Assembly: GCA_020632955.1 (NCBI GenBank)
Contig: JACKEO010000001.1
Span: forward strand, 332,001 to 396,000
Source: Alphaproteobacteria bacterium
GTDB lineage: Bacteria; Myxococcota_A; UBA796; GCA-2862545
DNA: 64,000 nucleotides
Direction of reading: 5' to 3'
Made by a program: the position numbers and the translations under genes. The notes under the pieces were generated by a model, which worked only from the letters and a program-made list of their open reading frames with translations, was not told the DNA's origin and searched no databases. Shown here one piece after another: positions 1-6,793 of this stretch (position 1 is its first letter; each line of letters opens with the position of its first letter).

Positions 1-457
1 GCACGTGACCCGAGCCGAGCGTGGCGCCGGCGGTCACCAGGAAGAAGGCGGCCCTCCCGCCCGGCGGCCAGGGTGGCACGGGATCGTCGAGCACCTCGAG
101 CTCGTCCCGGAACGCGAGCGCCTGGGCGCGGAAGGCCGCGGCCGCCTCGGCCACCGAGGGCACGGCGCCCATGCCCAGCGCCCCACCGCCGCGGCTGGTG
201 TACAGGCTCACCGACCCGTCCTCCATCGCCACCACGGTGAGTCCGGAATCGCCCACGCCGATGTCCATCACGGCGCCGAGCACCCGCTCCGGCGGGCCTG
301 CGGGGTCCGGCCCCAGGAAGTCCCGGGACAGGATCCCGCGGCGCAGCGCGGCGCCTGGCCCGTCCTCCACCACGCGACGCGGTGCAGGCAGGAGGAAGAC
401 CACGATCACCGCAGCCAGCACCATCAGGCCCAGCACGATGGCGGCTGCCGACATCAT
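1..457 (-). CDS. Membrane-anchored protein of unknown function (3' end outside window)
   Basis: This partial gene runs off the left edge. It starts at an ATG-ATG pair (457 or 454), with GAGGG six bases upstream. The first ~22 residues (MMSAAAIVLGLMVLAAVIVV) form one hydrophobic segment, read as a signal anchor. The rest is soluble: a sheet-forming stretch around residues 55-90, then an Ala-rich helix and a Pro/Gly-rich turn. I recognise no family. The upstream gene on the same strand is a lipoprotein gene, so the two may be co-transcribed envelope genes. The coding assignment rests on an open frame of about 150 codons, the ribosome site and third-position GC; the frames on the other strand look like shadows. 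Confidence 0.7.
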   Translation of the reverse strand, partial: MMSAAAIVLGLMVLAAVIVVFLLPAPRRVVEDGPGAALRRGILSRDFLGPDPAGPPERVLGAVMDIGVGDSGLTVVAMEDGSVSLYTSRGGGALGMGAVPSVAEAAAAFRAQALAFRDELEVLDDPVPPWPPGGRAAFFLVTAGATLGSGHV

Positions 458-471
458 GCGTCGCCCTCGAT

Positions 472-488
472 CGTGGGCGGCGCCCACG
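472..488 (-). other. Perfect 7-bp hairpin in the leader of the left-edge gene
   Basis: CGTGGGC and GCCCACG are separated by three bases, 15 bases upstream of the start at 457. It could be a terminator of the preceding lipoprotein gene or a leader structure. No T-run follows it. Confidence 0.3.
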
Positions 489-583
489 TCACGCCGCCTC
501 CCCGGCGGGGGCACGGCGCTCGTCGAGACGTTGGATCCTGCGGCACATGGTCGCACCCTCCCGGCGCGCGACCCTACCTCAGA

Positions 584-1300
584 TCAGCGACCGTCCCGCC
601 ACGCCGCGCGGGCCGTCGCGATCGCCTGGGTCACCTCGGCACGCGCCTCGTCGGTGGTCACCGCCCCCGCCCGGTAGCGCTCCAGCGCGTCCCGGTAGAC
701 CGACAGCAGCGCCCTGAGCGCCTGCGTGCGCGCCTCGTCGGGGCGCGCCGCCGCCTCCGCCTCCATGCCCGACAGGCGCGCGTGGATCTGCCGCCAGCGC
801 ACCCGTGCCGGATCGGTGCCCTGGTCCAGCGCATACCGCTGCATCTGGTCGTGCAGGTGCTCCACCGCCGCGGCGTCGTCGTCCGCGGTGGGCACCCGGG
901 TGCCGTAGGGATCCGCCGGCTCGGCCGCGCCCGCGCGGAGCGCCAGCTGCGCCGCCGCCACCGCCTTCACCAGGTGCTGCTCCGCCACCGCGACGTTCGC
1001 GCCGTCCTCGCCGAGGGCCCGCACGAGCTGCGCGTGGTCGTCGGCCAGCCGCGCGAGGGCGAACAGCACCATGTCACTGGTGCGTCCGTGCCCGAGATGC
1101 GCCGGCGCCAGCGCCTCGAAGAGCGCCGCGCCCTCGCGGCACCCGTCCACGGTGGGCTGGCCCGCGCAGGCCGCCACCGCAGCCTCCGAGGCCGCCACCA
1201 GCGCCACGGCCTCGCCGCCCGCCCCGGACGACGCCGCGACGGGCGGAGCCTCCACCGTGCCGCAGCCCGCCGACAGCAGGACGCCGAGCAGCACGCTCAT
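584..1300 (-). CDS. Putative lipoprotein of unknown function
   Basis: The likely start is the ATG at 1300, preceded by GAGGG. It gives a short lipoprotein signal (MSVLLGVLLSAGC) with lipobox L-S-A-G-C and the lipidated Cys at residue 13. An upstream in-frame start at 1381 would bury this signal. The mature protein (238 residues in all) is Ala-rich and mostly helical, with regularly spaced Leu/Ala and Glu/Arg positions suggesting a helical bundle. It has a Cys pair in ACAGQPTVDGC near residue 70. The length and composition resemble small secreted helical proteins of myxobacteria, but I can name no family. It is followed 126 bases later by another membrane-anchored gene on the same strand. Confidence 0.75.
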   Translation of the reverse strand: MSVLLGVLLSAGCGTVEAPPVAASSGAGGEAVALVAASEAAVAACAGQPTVDGCREGAALFEALAPAHLGHGRTSDMVLFALARLADDHAQLVRALGEDGANVAVAEQHLVKAVAAAQLALRAGAAEPADPYGTRVPTADDDAAAVEHLHDQMQRYALDQGTDPARVRWRQIHARLSGMEAEAAARPDEARTQALRALLSVYRDALERYRAGAVTTDEARAEVTQAIATARAAWRDGR

Positions 1301-1399
1301 CGGGCCCTCACGACGAGGCCGAGCAACGAAGGATCGACCGTCCACCCGCCACGCCACGGCGCTTCCGGGTGCGGTCGACACGAGGCGCGAGAGCCGAGG

Positions 1400-1606
1400 T
1401 CAGTCCTGCTTGACGTAGGGCAGCAGGGCGATCTGCCGCGCCCGCTTGATCGCCGTGGCGACCTGGCGCTGCTGCTTCGCCGTGAGGCCCGTGGCCCGGC
1501 GCGGGAGGATCTTGCCGCGCTCGGTGAGGAAGCGTTGCAGGCGGCGCACGTCCTTGTAGTCGATGTGCTCGCCGGTCTTGAGCGGGCTGCTCTTGCGTCG
1601 CGCCAT
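1400..1606 (-). CDS. rpsR: 30S ribosomal protein bS18
   Basis: This 68-residue protein of the small ribosomal subunit binds on the platform next to bS6. It shows the bS18 signature: IDYKDVRRLQRFLTERGKI, then LPRRATGLTAKQQRQVATAI and RARQIALLPYV. The start is ATG 1606 with GAGG upstream; the longer frame to 1693 has no ribosome site. The protein contains no cysteine, so it is the zinc-independent (C-minus) form. It is not next to rpsF or rplI, which usually flank it. Some genomes carry a second rpsR, and this could be such an extra copy. Confidence 0.97.
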   Translation of the reverse strand: MARRKSSPLKTGEHIDYKDVRRLQRFLTERGKILPRRATGLTAKQQRQVATAIKRARQIALLPYVKQD

Positions 1607-1689
1607 GGTGTGTCCTCGGGGACGGGGGTGCGGTGTTCGTGGGCCAGGGCGTGTGCACGGACGGCACACGCGAACACGCATCGCGGAGG

Positions 1690-2571
1690 TCACGACGCGC
1701 GGAACCCCGCGGGCTTAACCGACACCTCCGCAGGCGTCACGGCGTCGGGCTGGCAGACGGGGCAGTCGAAGGTTGCACGGCCGCCGAGCACCGTCTTCCG
1801 GATGGCCGCGCCACACCGCGGGCAGGGCTCGCCCTCCCGGCCGTACACCGCGAAGGGGTTGTCGCCCCCCTCCGAGACGTACACCACCTCGTCGCCCAGC
1901 GTGTCGGCCAGCGTGGCCTCCAGCTGCACCGGGATGGCCTCGGCGAGGCGTGCCCAGGCGGCCGCGTCCAGGGCGGACGCCGGGAGCTGCGGCGCGATGC
2001 CCGCCCGCCACAGCGCCTCCGCGGCCTGGATGTTGCCCAGCCCGGCCACGCGTCCCTGCTCCATGAGCAGCACCTTGATCGGCCGACCCGACGCACAGCG
2101 CGCCGCGAGCCCCGGACCGTCGAGCGGCGCGTCGAGCGCGTCGGGTCCATGACCCGCACCCAGCGCCGCCGAGAGCTCGGCGAGGGACCCGGGCACGACG
2201 CAGCCGAAGCGTCGCGGGTCCACCAGCCACAGCGTGGAGCCGTCGTCGAGCACCACCCCCACGCGCCCGTGCCGAGGCACCTCGTCGGCGCGCCGCCGCA
2301 CCCACTTGCCGGTCATGCCCAGGTGCAGGAGCAGGGCACGGTCGCCGAAGCGCCAGAGCGCGCGCTTGCCGTGGCGATCCACCCCGGTGCACCGCCGGCC
2401 CACGAAGCCGGCGAGCACCGCGTCGGCGCCGGGCAGGGCATCGGACGGTCGGCTCGAGGCCACCCGACGCACCGCGCCGGGGTCGGGCAGCCGCACACCG
2501 GCCACGGCGCGCCCCTCCGACCAGGCCGCGAGCTGGCGGCGACACACCTCGACCTCGGGAAGCTCGGGCAC
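1690..2571 (-). CDS. mutM: Formamidopyrimidine-DNA glycosylase (Fpg/MutM)
   Basis: Bifunctional glycosylase/AP lyase that removes 8-oxoguanine and other oxidised purines from DNA. The N-terminus reads V/M-PELPEVEVCRRQL, so the catalytic proline (after removal of residue 1) and the adjacent Glu are present. The H2TH region lies around residues 170-210, and the C-terminal zinc finger is CPRCG...CPVCQ near residues 250-275. Length (293 residues) is slightly above the usual ~270. The start is a GTG preceded by GAGGAGGGG. The C-terminus extends ~18 residues past the finger. The gene is transcribed toward rpsR with 83 bases between them. Confidence 0.97.
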   Translation of the reverse strand: MPELPEVEVCRRQLAAWSEGRAVAGVRLPDPGAVRRVASSRPSDALPGADAVLAGFVGRRCTGVDRHGKRALWRFGDRALLLHLGMTGKWVRRRADEVPRHGRVGVVLDDGSTLWLVDPRRFGCVVPGSLAELSAALGAGHGPDALDAPLDGPGLAARCASGRPIKVLLMEQGRVAGLGNIQAAEALWRAGIAPQLPASALDAAAWARLAEAIPVQLEATLADTLGDEVVYVSEGGDNPFAVYGREGEPCPRCGAAIRKTVLGGRATFDCPVCQPDAVTPAEVSVKPAGFRAS

Positions 2572-2658
2572 CCAGGCCCCTCCTCGCCCACCGCCGCGCT
2601 GCGGGCCGTGCGGCCCGCCCCGCGCGCGCTACCTTCTGCGGCCCGATGGGAGGACCGG

Positions 2659-3309
2659 ATGTACCTCGTGAGCGACAGCTTCGTGCACCTCGGCTGGATC
2701 CCCGCCCGCCACGCCTTCGGGCAGCACGACCCCACCCACCACTTCGCCCTGGCCGGCAACCGCAGCCCGCACCTCGCCTGGGGCGACGTGCCCGCCGGCA
2801 CGAAGAGCTTCGCGTTGATCTGCCACGACCCCGACGTGCCCAGCCGCGGCGACGACGTGAACCAGGAAGGCCGCACGGTGCCCCGCGACCTGCCCCGGGT
2901 GGACTTCTTCCACTGGGTGCTCCTCGACCTGCCCGCCGACCTGCGGGAGCTGGCCGAGGGGGCCTTCGCCGACGGCCCCGTCGCGCACGGCAAGGCCGCC
3001 GACGCCGGCCCGATCGGCACGTCGGGGATCAACGACTACACCGGCTGGTTCGCCGGCGACCCCGCCATGAAGGGCAACTACTACGGCTACGACGGGCCCG
3101 CGCCGCCGTGGAACGACAGCATCGTGCACGGCTACCACTTCACGATCCACGCGCTCGACGTGGCCACCACCGGCATGCACGGCAGCTTCGACGGCCACAA
3201 GGCGCGCCAGGCCATCGCGCGGCACGTGCTGGGCACCGCCACGCTGGTGGGGCTCTACGCCATCAACCCGGCGGCGCGGCAGGCCCAGGCGGCCCACCTC
3301 GCCGGCTGA
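2659..3309 (+). CDS. PEBP-family protein, YbhB/YbcL type
   Basis: Phosphatidylethanolamine-binding protein / Raf-kinase-inhibitor-like fold. The anion-pocket motifs of the bacterial YbhB branch are visible: CHDPDVPSR near residue 55, FFHWVL near residue 90, and a late block with DGPAPPWND and GYHFTIHALD around residues 145-175. At 216 residues it is longer than typical YbhB proteins (150-185), because of extra sequence between the DPD and HW motifs and a glycine-rich loop near residue 125. There is no signal peptide, so it should be cytoplasmic. The start at ATG 2659 has GGGAGG seven bases upstream; the longer frame from 1633 is a shadow of mutM. The ligand is unknown. The gene converges on adk. 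Confidence 0.9.
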   Translation: MYLVSDSFVHLGWIPARHAFGQHDPTHHFALAGNRSPHLAWGDVPAGTKSFALICHDPDVPSRGDDVNQEGRTVPRDLPRVDFFHWVLLDLPADLRELAEGAFADGPVAHGKAADAGPIGTSGINDYTGWFAGDPAMKGNYYGYDGPAPPWNDSIVHGYHFTIHALDVATTGMHGSFDGHKARQAIARHVLGTATLVGLYAINPAARQAQAAHLAG

Positions 3310-3326
3310 TCGCGCGTCGGGTCAGC
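3305..3326. terminator. Stop-codon inverted repeat between convergent genes
   Basis: GCTGA and TCAGC flank a 12-base spacer, so the stop codons of the PEBP gene and of adk form the two arms of a short hairpin. This is a weak two-way termination signal, supported mainly by the same arrangement at other convergent junctions in the window. Confidence 0.3.
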
Positions 3327-3951
3327 GCCCGAGCGCGGCCCGCACGCGGGCGGTGACCTCGTCGGGCGCGCCCACGCCGTCCACCCGCTTCACCAGGCCC
3401 TTGGCCTCGTAGAAGGGCACGATGGGCGCGGTCTGGGCGTGGTAGGCGGCCAGGCGCGAGCGCACGGCCTCCTCGGTGTCGTCGGCCCGGTGCACGAGGC
3501 GGTCGGCCACCTCGGGCGGCGGCGGGTCGAAGACGAGGTGGTAGATGGCGCCCGTCTCGGGGTCGGACCGTCGGCCCACGATGCGCTCCACGATGAGGTC
3601 GTCGGGCACCTCCATCAGCACCACGGCGTCGAGCGCCAGGTCCTCGGCCTCGAGCATCACGTCGAGGGCCTCGGCCTGCGGGACGGTGCGCGGGAAGCCG
3701 TCGAGGAGCACGCCCGCCTGGGCGTCGGGCTCCTTGAGGCGGTCGCGCACGATGCCCACGATGATGTCGTCGCTGACGAGCTTGCCGGCCCGCATGGCCT
3801 CGTCCGCCAGGCGGCCCATCGCCGTGCCCGCCTTCACGGCGGCGCGGAGCATGTCGCCCGTGGACACGTGGGGGATGCCGAAGCCGTCGACGAGGCGCTT
3901 GGCCTGGGTGCCCTTCCCCGCGCCCGGGGGACCGATGAGGATGATGCGCAC
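3322..3951 (-). CDS. adk: Adenylate kinase
   Basis: Catalyses ATP + AMP = 2 ADP in the cytoplasm. The P-loop GPPGAGKGTQ is at residues 7-16, the AMP-binding STGDMLR follows near residue 30, and DGFPRT near residue 84. The LID carries GRRSDPETGAIYH, so it is a LID without the four zinc cysteines and is a little shorter than in E. coli. Total length is 209 residues. The start is GTG 3951 with GGAGG at five bases spacing; an upstream extension in frame has no ribosome site. It is divergent from the ccm operon across a 100-bp gap that carries a G-T-T-A-C-C box about 28 bases upstream of the start. Confidence 0.98.
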   Translation of the reverse strand: MRIILIGPPGAGKGTQAKRLVDGFGIPHVSTGDMLRAAVKAGTAMGRLADEAMRAGKLVSDDIIVGIVRDRLKEPDAQAGVLLDGFPRTVPQAEALDVMLEAEDLALDAVVLMEVPDDLIVERIVGRRSDPETGAIYHLVFDPPPPEVADRLVHRADDTEEAVRSRLAAYHAQTAPIVPFYEAKGLVKRVDGVGAPDEVTARVRAALGR

Positions 3952-4051
3952 GCTGACCTCCTGGAGGGGGCGCCCGGTAACACCGTCCGCAGGGGCGACG
4001 ACGCGCCGCGCGCCCACAGGGTTAGACCCGGCCACCCCCTCCGAGCCGCCC

Positions 4052-4723
4052 ATGTCCGGCCTGCGCGCCCACGAGCTCTCCCGTCGCTTCGGCAACCGCT
4101 GGGTCCTCGTCCGCGTGGACCTGGAGGTGCCCGCCGGCGAGGGGCTCCTGCTGCTCGGACCCAACGGATCGGGGAAGACGACGCTGCTGCGCTGCCTGGC
4201 CACGGCGCTCAAGCCCCACCACGGCACCGCCACCTTCGAGGGCACCGATCTGTGGGCCGCCCGCCACGCGCTGCGCGACCGCATCGCGCTGCTGTCCCAC
4301 GCCACGCGCCTGTACGAGGACCTGTCGGCGGCGCAGAACCTGTCGTGCTGGGCGGCCATGGGCGACTACCGCCCCGACGTGCCGGCCCTGCTGCACCGGG
4401 TGGGCCTCGACGGCACGGGCAGCAAGCCCGTGCGGGCCTTCTCGGCGGGCATGCGGCGCCGCCTCGCCCTCGCCCTCGCCCTCGTGAAGCAGCCCCGTCT
4501 CGTGCTCTTCGACGAGCCCTTCAGCGCGCTGGATCCCCAGGGTCGCGAGGTGGTGGGCGGCGTGCTCGACGAGCTGCGCGGCCAGGGCGCCACCCTGGTC
4601 CTGTCCACCCACCACGCCAGCCTGGGCGCCCGCTTCTGCACGCGGGCAGTGCGCCTGGAGGCGGGTCGCATCGCGTGGACCGGCCCGGCCGCCGAGGCCC
4701 GCGACGTCGTGGCCGACGCATGA
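4052..4723 (+). CDS. ccmA: Heme exporter ATP-binding subunit CcmA
   Basis: ATPase subunit of the CcmABCD complex, which releases heme-loaded CcmE in System I cytochrome c maturation. In the 223 residues one sees Walker A (GPNGSGKTT) near residue 35, a signature FSAGMRRRL near residue 131, Walker B LVLFDEP near residue 150, and the switch His in LSTHH. The short form with SAGM in place of SGGQ is typical of CcmA. The start at ATG 4052 is the only one that gives a normal CcmA N-terminus; a G-T-T-A-G box lies 29 bases upstream. It is the first gene of a nine-gene ccm operon, and its stop overlaps ccmB by four bases. Confidence 0.96.
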   Translation: MSGLRAHELSRRFGNRWVLVRVDLEVPAGEGLLLLGPNGSGKTTLLRCLATALKPHHGTATFEGTDLWAARHALRDRIALLSHATRLYEDLSAAQNLSCWAAMGDYRPDVPALLHRVGLDGTGSKPVRAFSAGMRRRLALALALVKQPRLVLFDEPFSALDPQGREVVGGVLDELRGQGATLVLSTHHASLGARFCTRAVRLEAGRIAWTGPAAEARDVVADA

Positions 4724-5397
4724 GGGGCCTGCGTCTCGTCCTCGCCGTGGTCCGCAAGGAGCTCCTCCTGGAGTGGCGGGATCCCAGCCGGCTCACGGGC
4801 CTGCTCGTCTTCTCCGCCGCGCTCACCCTGCTGCTGGCCTTCGCGATGCCCGGCGTGCACGTGCTGCCCGACGTGGCGGCCGGCGCCATCTGGCTCGGGC
4901 TCGTGCTCGCCAGCACCCGCAGCCTCGACCAGTCCTTCCGCACCGAGGTCGAGAACGGCGCCCTCGAGGGCCTGGTGCTCTGGCCCGTGCCCTCGCTCGT
5001 GATCTTCCACGGCAAGGCCCTCGCCAACGCGATCGTGCTGCTGCTCGTCGCCGTGCCGCTCACCGCCCTGGTCTTCGTGCTCTACCACCCCCGCATGCAC
5101 GGGAGCGTGGTGGATCTCGGCGTGGTGCTCACCCTGGGGTGCATGGCCCTGGCGGCACCGGGTACGCTGGTGGCCGCCATCGCCACCCAGGCCCGCGGGT
5201 CCTCGGCGCTCCTGCCGGTCCTCTTCTTCCCCCTGGTGGTCCCCGTGGTGCTCGCCGCCACCCGGGCCACCACGCTCGTCCTCGAGGGCGACCCCATGGA
5301 TCAGGTCGGTGCCTGGGTGAAGTTGTTGCTCGTGTTCGACCTGGCGCACTGGACGCTGGATGGACTGCTCTTCTCCCGCATCGTCGACGAGGGCTGA
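4720..5397 (+). CDS. ccmB: Heme exporter membrane subunit CcmB
   Basis: Integral inner-membrane subunit of the CcmABCD release complex. The 225-residue protein has six hydrophobic segments (roughly residues 23-40, 46-60, 98-120, 127-155, 160-185 and 200-220) and the family features RKELLLEWRDPSRL near the N-terminus and EVENGALEGL around residue 77. Length agrees with CcmB (about 220). ATG 4720 overlaps the ccmA stop, and ccmC follows after a three-base gap, so the genes are translationally coupled. Confidence 0.95.
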   Translation: MRGLRLVLAVVRKELLLEWRDPSRLTGLLVFSAALTLLLAFAMPGVHVLPDVAAGAIWLGLVLASTRSLDQSFRTEVENGALEGLVLWPVPSLVIFHGKALANAIVLLLVAVPLTALVFVLYHPRMHGSVVDLGVVLTLGCMALAAPGTLVAAIATQARGSSALLPVLFFPLVVPVVLAATRATTLVLEGDPMDQVGAWVKLLLVFDLAHWTLDGLLFSRIVDEG

Positions 5398-5400
5398 CCC

Positions 5401-6192
5401 ATGGACCTGCCGCCGCTCGAAGCGCTGCCCCTCACCCCGGGCAAGGCCGTCGCCGTGCTGGCGATCCTGGTGATCGCGCTGCTCAACGTGCGCGCCGGAC
5501 GGCGCCCCTGGTACCTGGCCCGCTGGGAGGACGCCTTCGGGCTCGTGGGCCTCTGCCTGCTGCTCGACGGCCAGTACATGGGCCTGGTGGACGCCCCCCG
5601 CGAGCGGATGATGGGCGAGGTCGGTCGCATCCTCTACGTCCACGTGCCGTCGGCCTGGCTCACGATGGTGGCCTTCACGCTCACCTGCCTGTTCGCCATC
5701 GGCTTCCTCGTCACCGGCTGGCGCAGCCTCGACCTGCTCGTCGAGTCTGCCGCCGAGGTGGGCGTGGCCCTGGGCATCGTGCTCCAGCTCACGGGCATGC
5801 TGTTCGCGCGCCCCACGTGGGGGGTCTACTGGGACTGGGATCCGCGCCTGGTGAGCACCGCGGTGATGCTGCTGTCGTTCATCGGCGTGCTCACGCTGCG
5901 CAGCCTGCTCACCGATCCGGACCAGCGCGCGAACCTCACGAGCGCGGGGGCCATCCTCGCCACCACCTCGATGATCGTCACCTACTTCAGCGTGCGCTGG
6001 TGGCGGTCGCTGCACCAGATGCAGTCCAGTCCCGACACCGTGGCCTCGCCCATGGTGCTCGTGCTGCGCATCAACGCCTTCGCGATGCTCTTCCTGTTCA
6101 CCTGGCTGCTCGTCCGCCGCTGGCGCCTCGCGCGCGCGCTGGCGGCCCGTGACGAGGCCCCGCCCCTGCCCTCCGCCGAGGTGCCCGCATGA
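5401..6192 (+). CDS. ccmC: Heme-handling protein CcmC
   Basis: CcmC loads heme onto the chaperone CcmE at the outer face of the inner membrane. The periplasmic tryptophan-rich WWD motif is present as WGVYWDWDPRL near residue 143. The flanking heme-ligating histidines are likely the His in YVHVPSAW (near residue 80) and the one in RSLHQMQSSP (near residue 207). Six or more hydrophobic segments are predicted across 263 residues, a normal length. The N-terminal ~55 residues add one extra hydrophobic segment compared with short CcmC proteins. The stop overlaps the following ccmD-like frame. Confidence 0.95.
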   Translation: MDLPPLEALPLTPGKAVAVLAILVIALLNVRAGRRPWYLARWEDAFGLVGLCLLLDGQYMGLVDAPRERMMGEVGRILYVHVPSAWLTMVAFTLTCLFAIGFLVTGWRSLDLLVESAAEVGVALGIVLQLTGMLFARPTWGVYWDWDPRLVSTAVMLLSFIGVLTLRSLLTDPDQRANLTSAGAILATTSMIVTYFSVRWWRSLHQMQSSPDTVASPMVLVLRINAFAMLFLFTWLLVRRWRLARALAARDEAPPLPSAEVPA

Positions 6193-6335
6193 GCCCCGAT
6201 CAAGCCGCCGAGGTCGGAAGCGGCGTCGTGACGGGAGGTTGGACCTACGTCACCGCCGCCTACTGCGTGTGCTGGACCGTGCTGGTCGGATACGTGGCCA
6301 GCCTCTGGTGGCGACACCCCCGAGGTGAAGCATGA
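6189..6335 (+). CDS. ccmD: CcmD-like small membrane protein
   Basis: This 48-residue frame is very short, but it is supported by position and by overlaps: its ATG overlaps the ccmC stop (ATGA) and its TGA overlaps the ccmE start. It has one hydrophobic helix (TYVTAAYCVCWTVLVGYVAS) followed by basic residues (WWRHPRGE), the usual CcmD layout of a Tyr-containing helix with a charged cytoplasmic tail. CcmD holds CcmE to CcmABC. CcmD sequences diverge strongly, so the identity rests mainly on synteny. The two cysteines in the helix are unusual. Confidence 0.8.
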   Translation: MSPDQAAEVGSGVVTGGWTYVTAAYCVCWTVLVGYVASLWWRHPRGEA

Positions 6336-6793
6336 CCCCCCGCCTCCAGCGCCTGCTCCTCGCCGCCGCCGCCGTCAGCGTCCTGGGCGGCACCCTCGGC
6401 GCCCTGTCGATGAGCACGATGGGCGAAGAGCTGGTGTACTACTGGTCCCCCACCGAGCTGCACGCCAAGGGCGACGCCGCGCGCGACGCCACGGTGCGCA
6501 TCATGGGCATGGTGGTCGACGGCAGCGTGGAGTGGATGCCCGAGGAGCAGCGCCTCGCCTTCCGCGTCACCGACGGCAGCGAGGAGGTCGCCGTGGAGGG
6601 CACCGGCGCCCCGCCCCAGATGTTCCGCGAGGGCATCGGCGTGGTGGTCGAGGGCAGGCTGCACGCCGACGGCGTCTTCCGCAGCCAGACCGTGATGGTC
6701 AAGCACGACAACGCCTACGCGCCGCCCGCCGAGGGGGAGATGCCCGACGAGGTGTACCGGGCGCTCCAGGCCTCGTCGGCGGAGGGGACGTGA
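6332..6793 (+). CDS. ccmE: Heme chaperone CcmE
   Basis: Periplasmic, membrane-anchored chaperone that binds heme covalently and passes it to CcmF/CcmH. The N-terminal anchor is at residues 7-27; an OB-fold follows. The heme-binding His-x-x-x-Tyr motif is intact in VKHDNAYAPP (His 125, Tyr 129). Length 153 residues is normal. The start ATG 6332 overlaps the ccmD stop and the end overlaps the GTG of ccmF. Confidence 0.95.
   Translation: MTPRLQRLLLAAAAVSVLGGTLGALSMSTMGEELVYYWSPTELHAKGDAARDATVRIMGMVVDGSVEWMPEEQRLAFRVTDGSEEVAVEGTGAPPQMFREGIGVVVEGRLHADGVFRSQTVMVKHDNAYAPPAEGEMPDEVYRALQASSAEGT

Noticed and set aside
5..2152. Long plus-strand frame over rpsR and mutM
   Set aside because: It is antisense to two conserved genes; composition is Arg/His/Gly low complexity.
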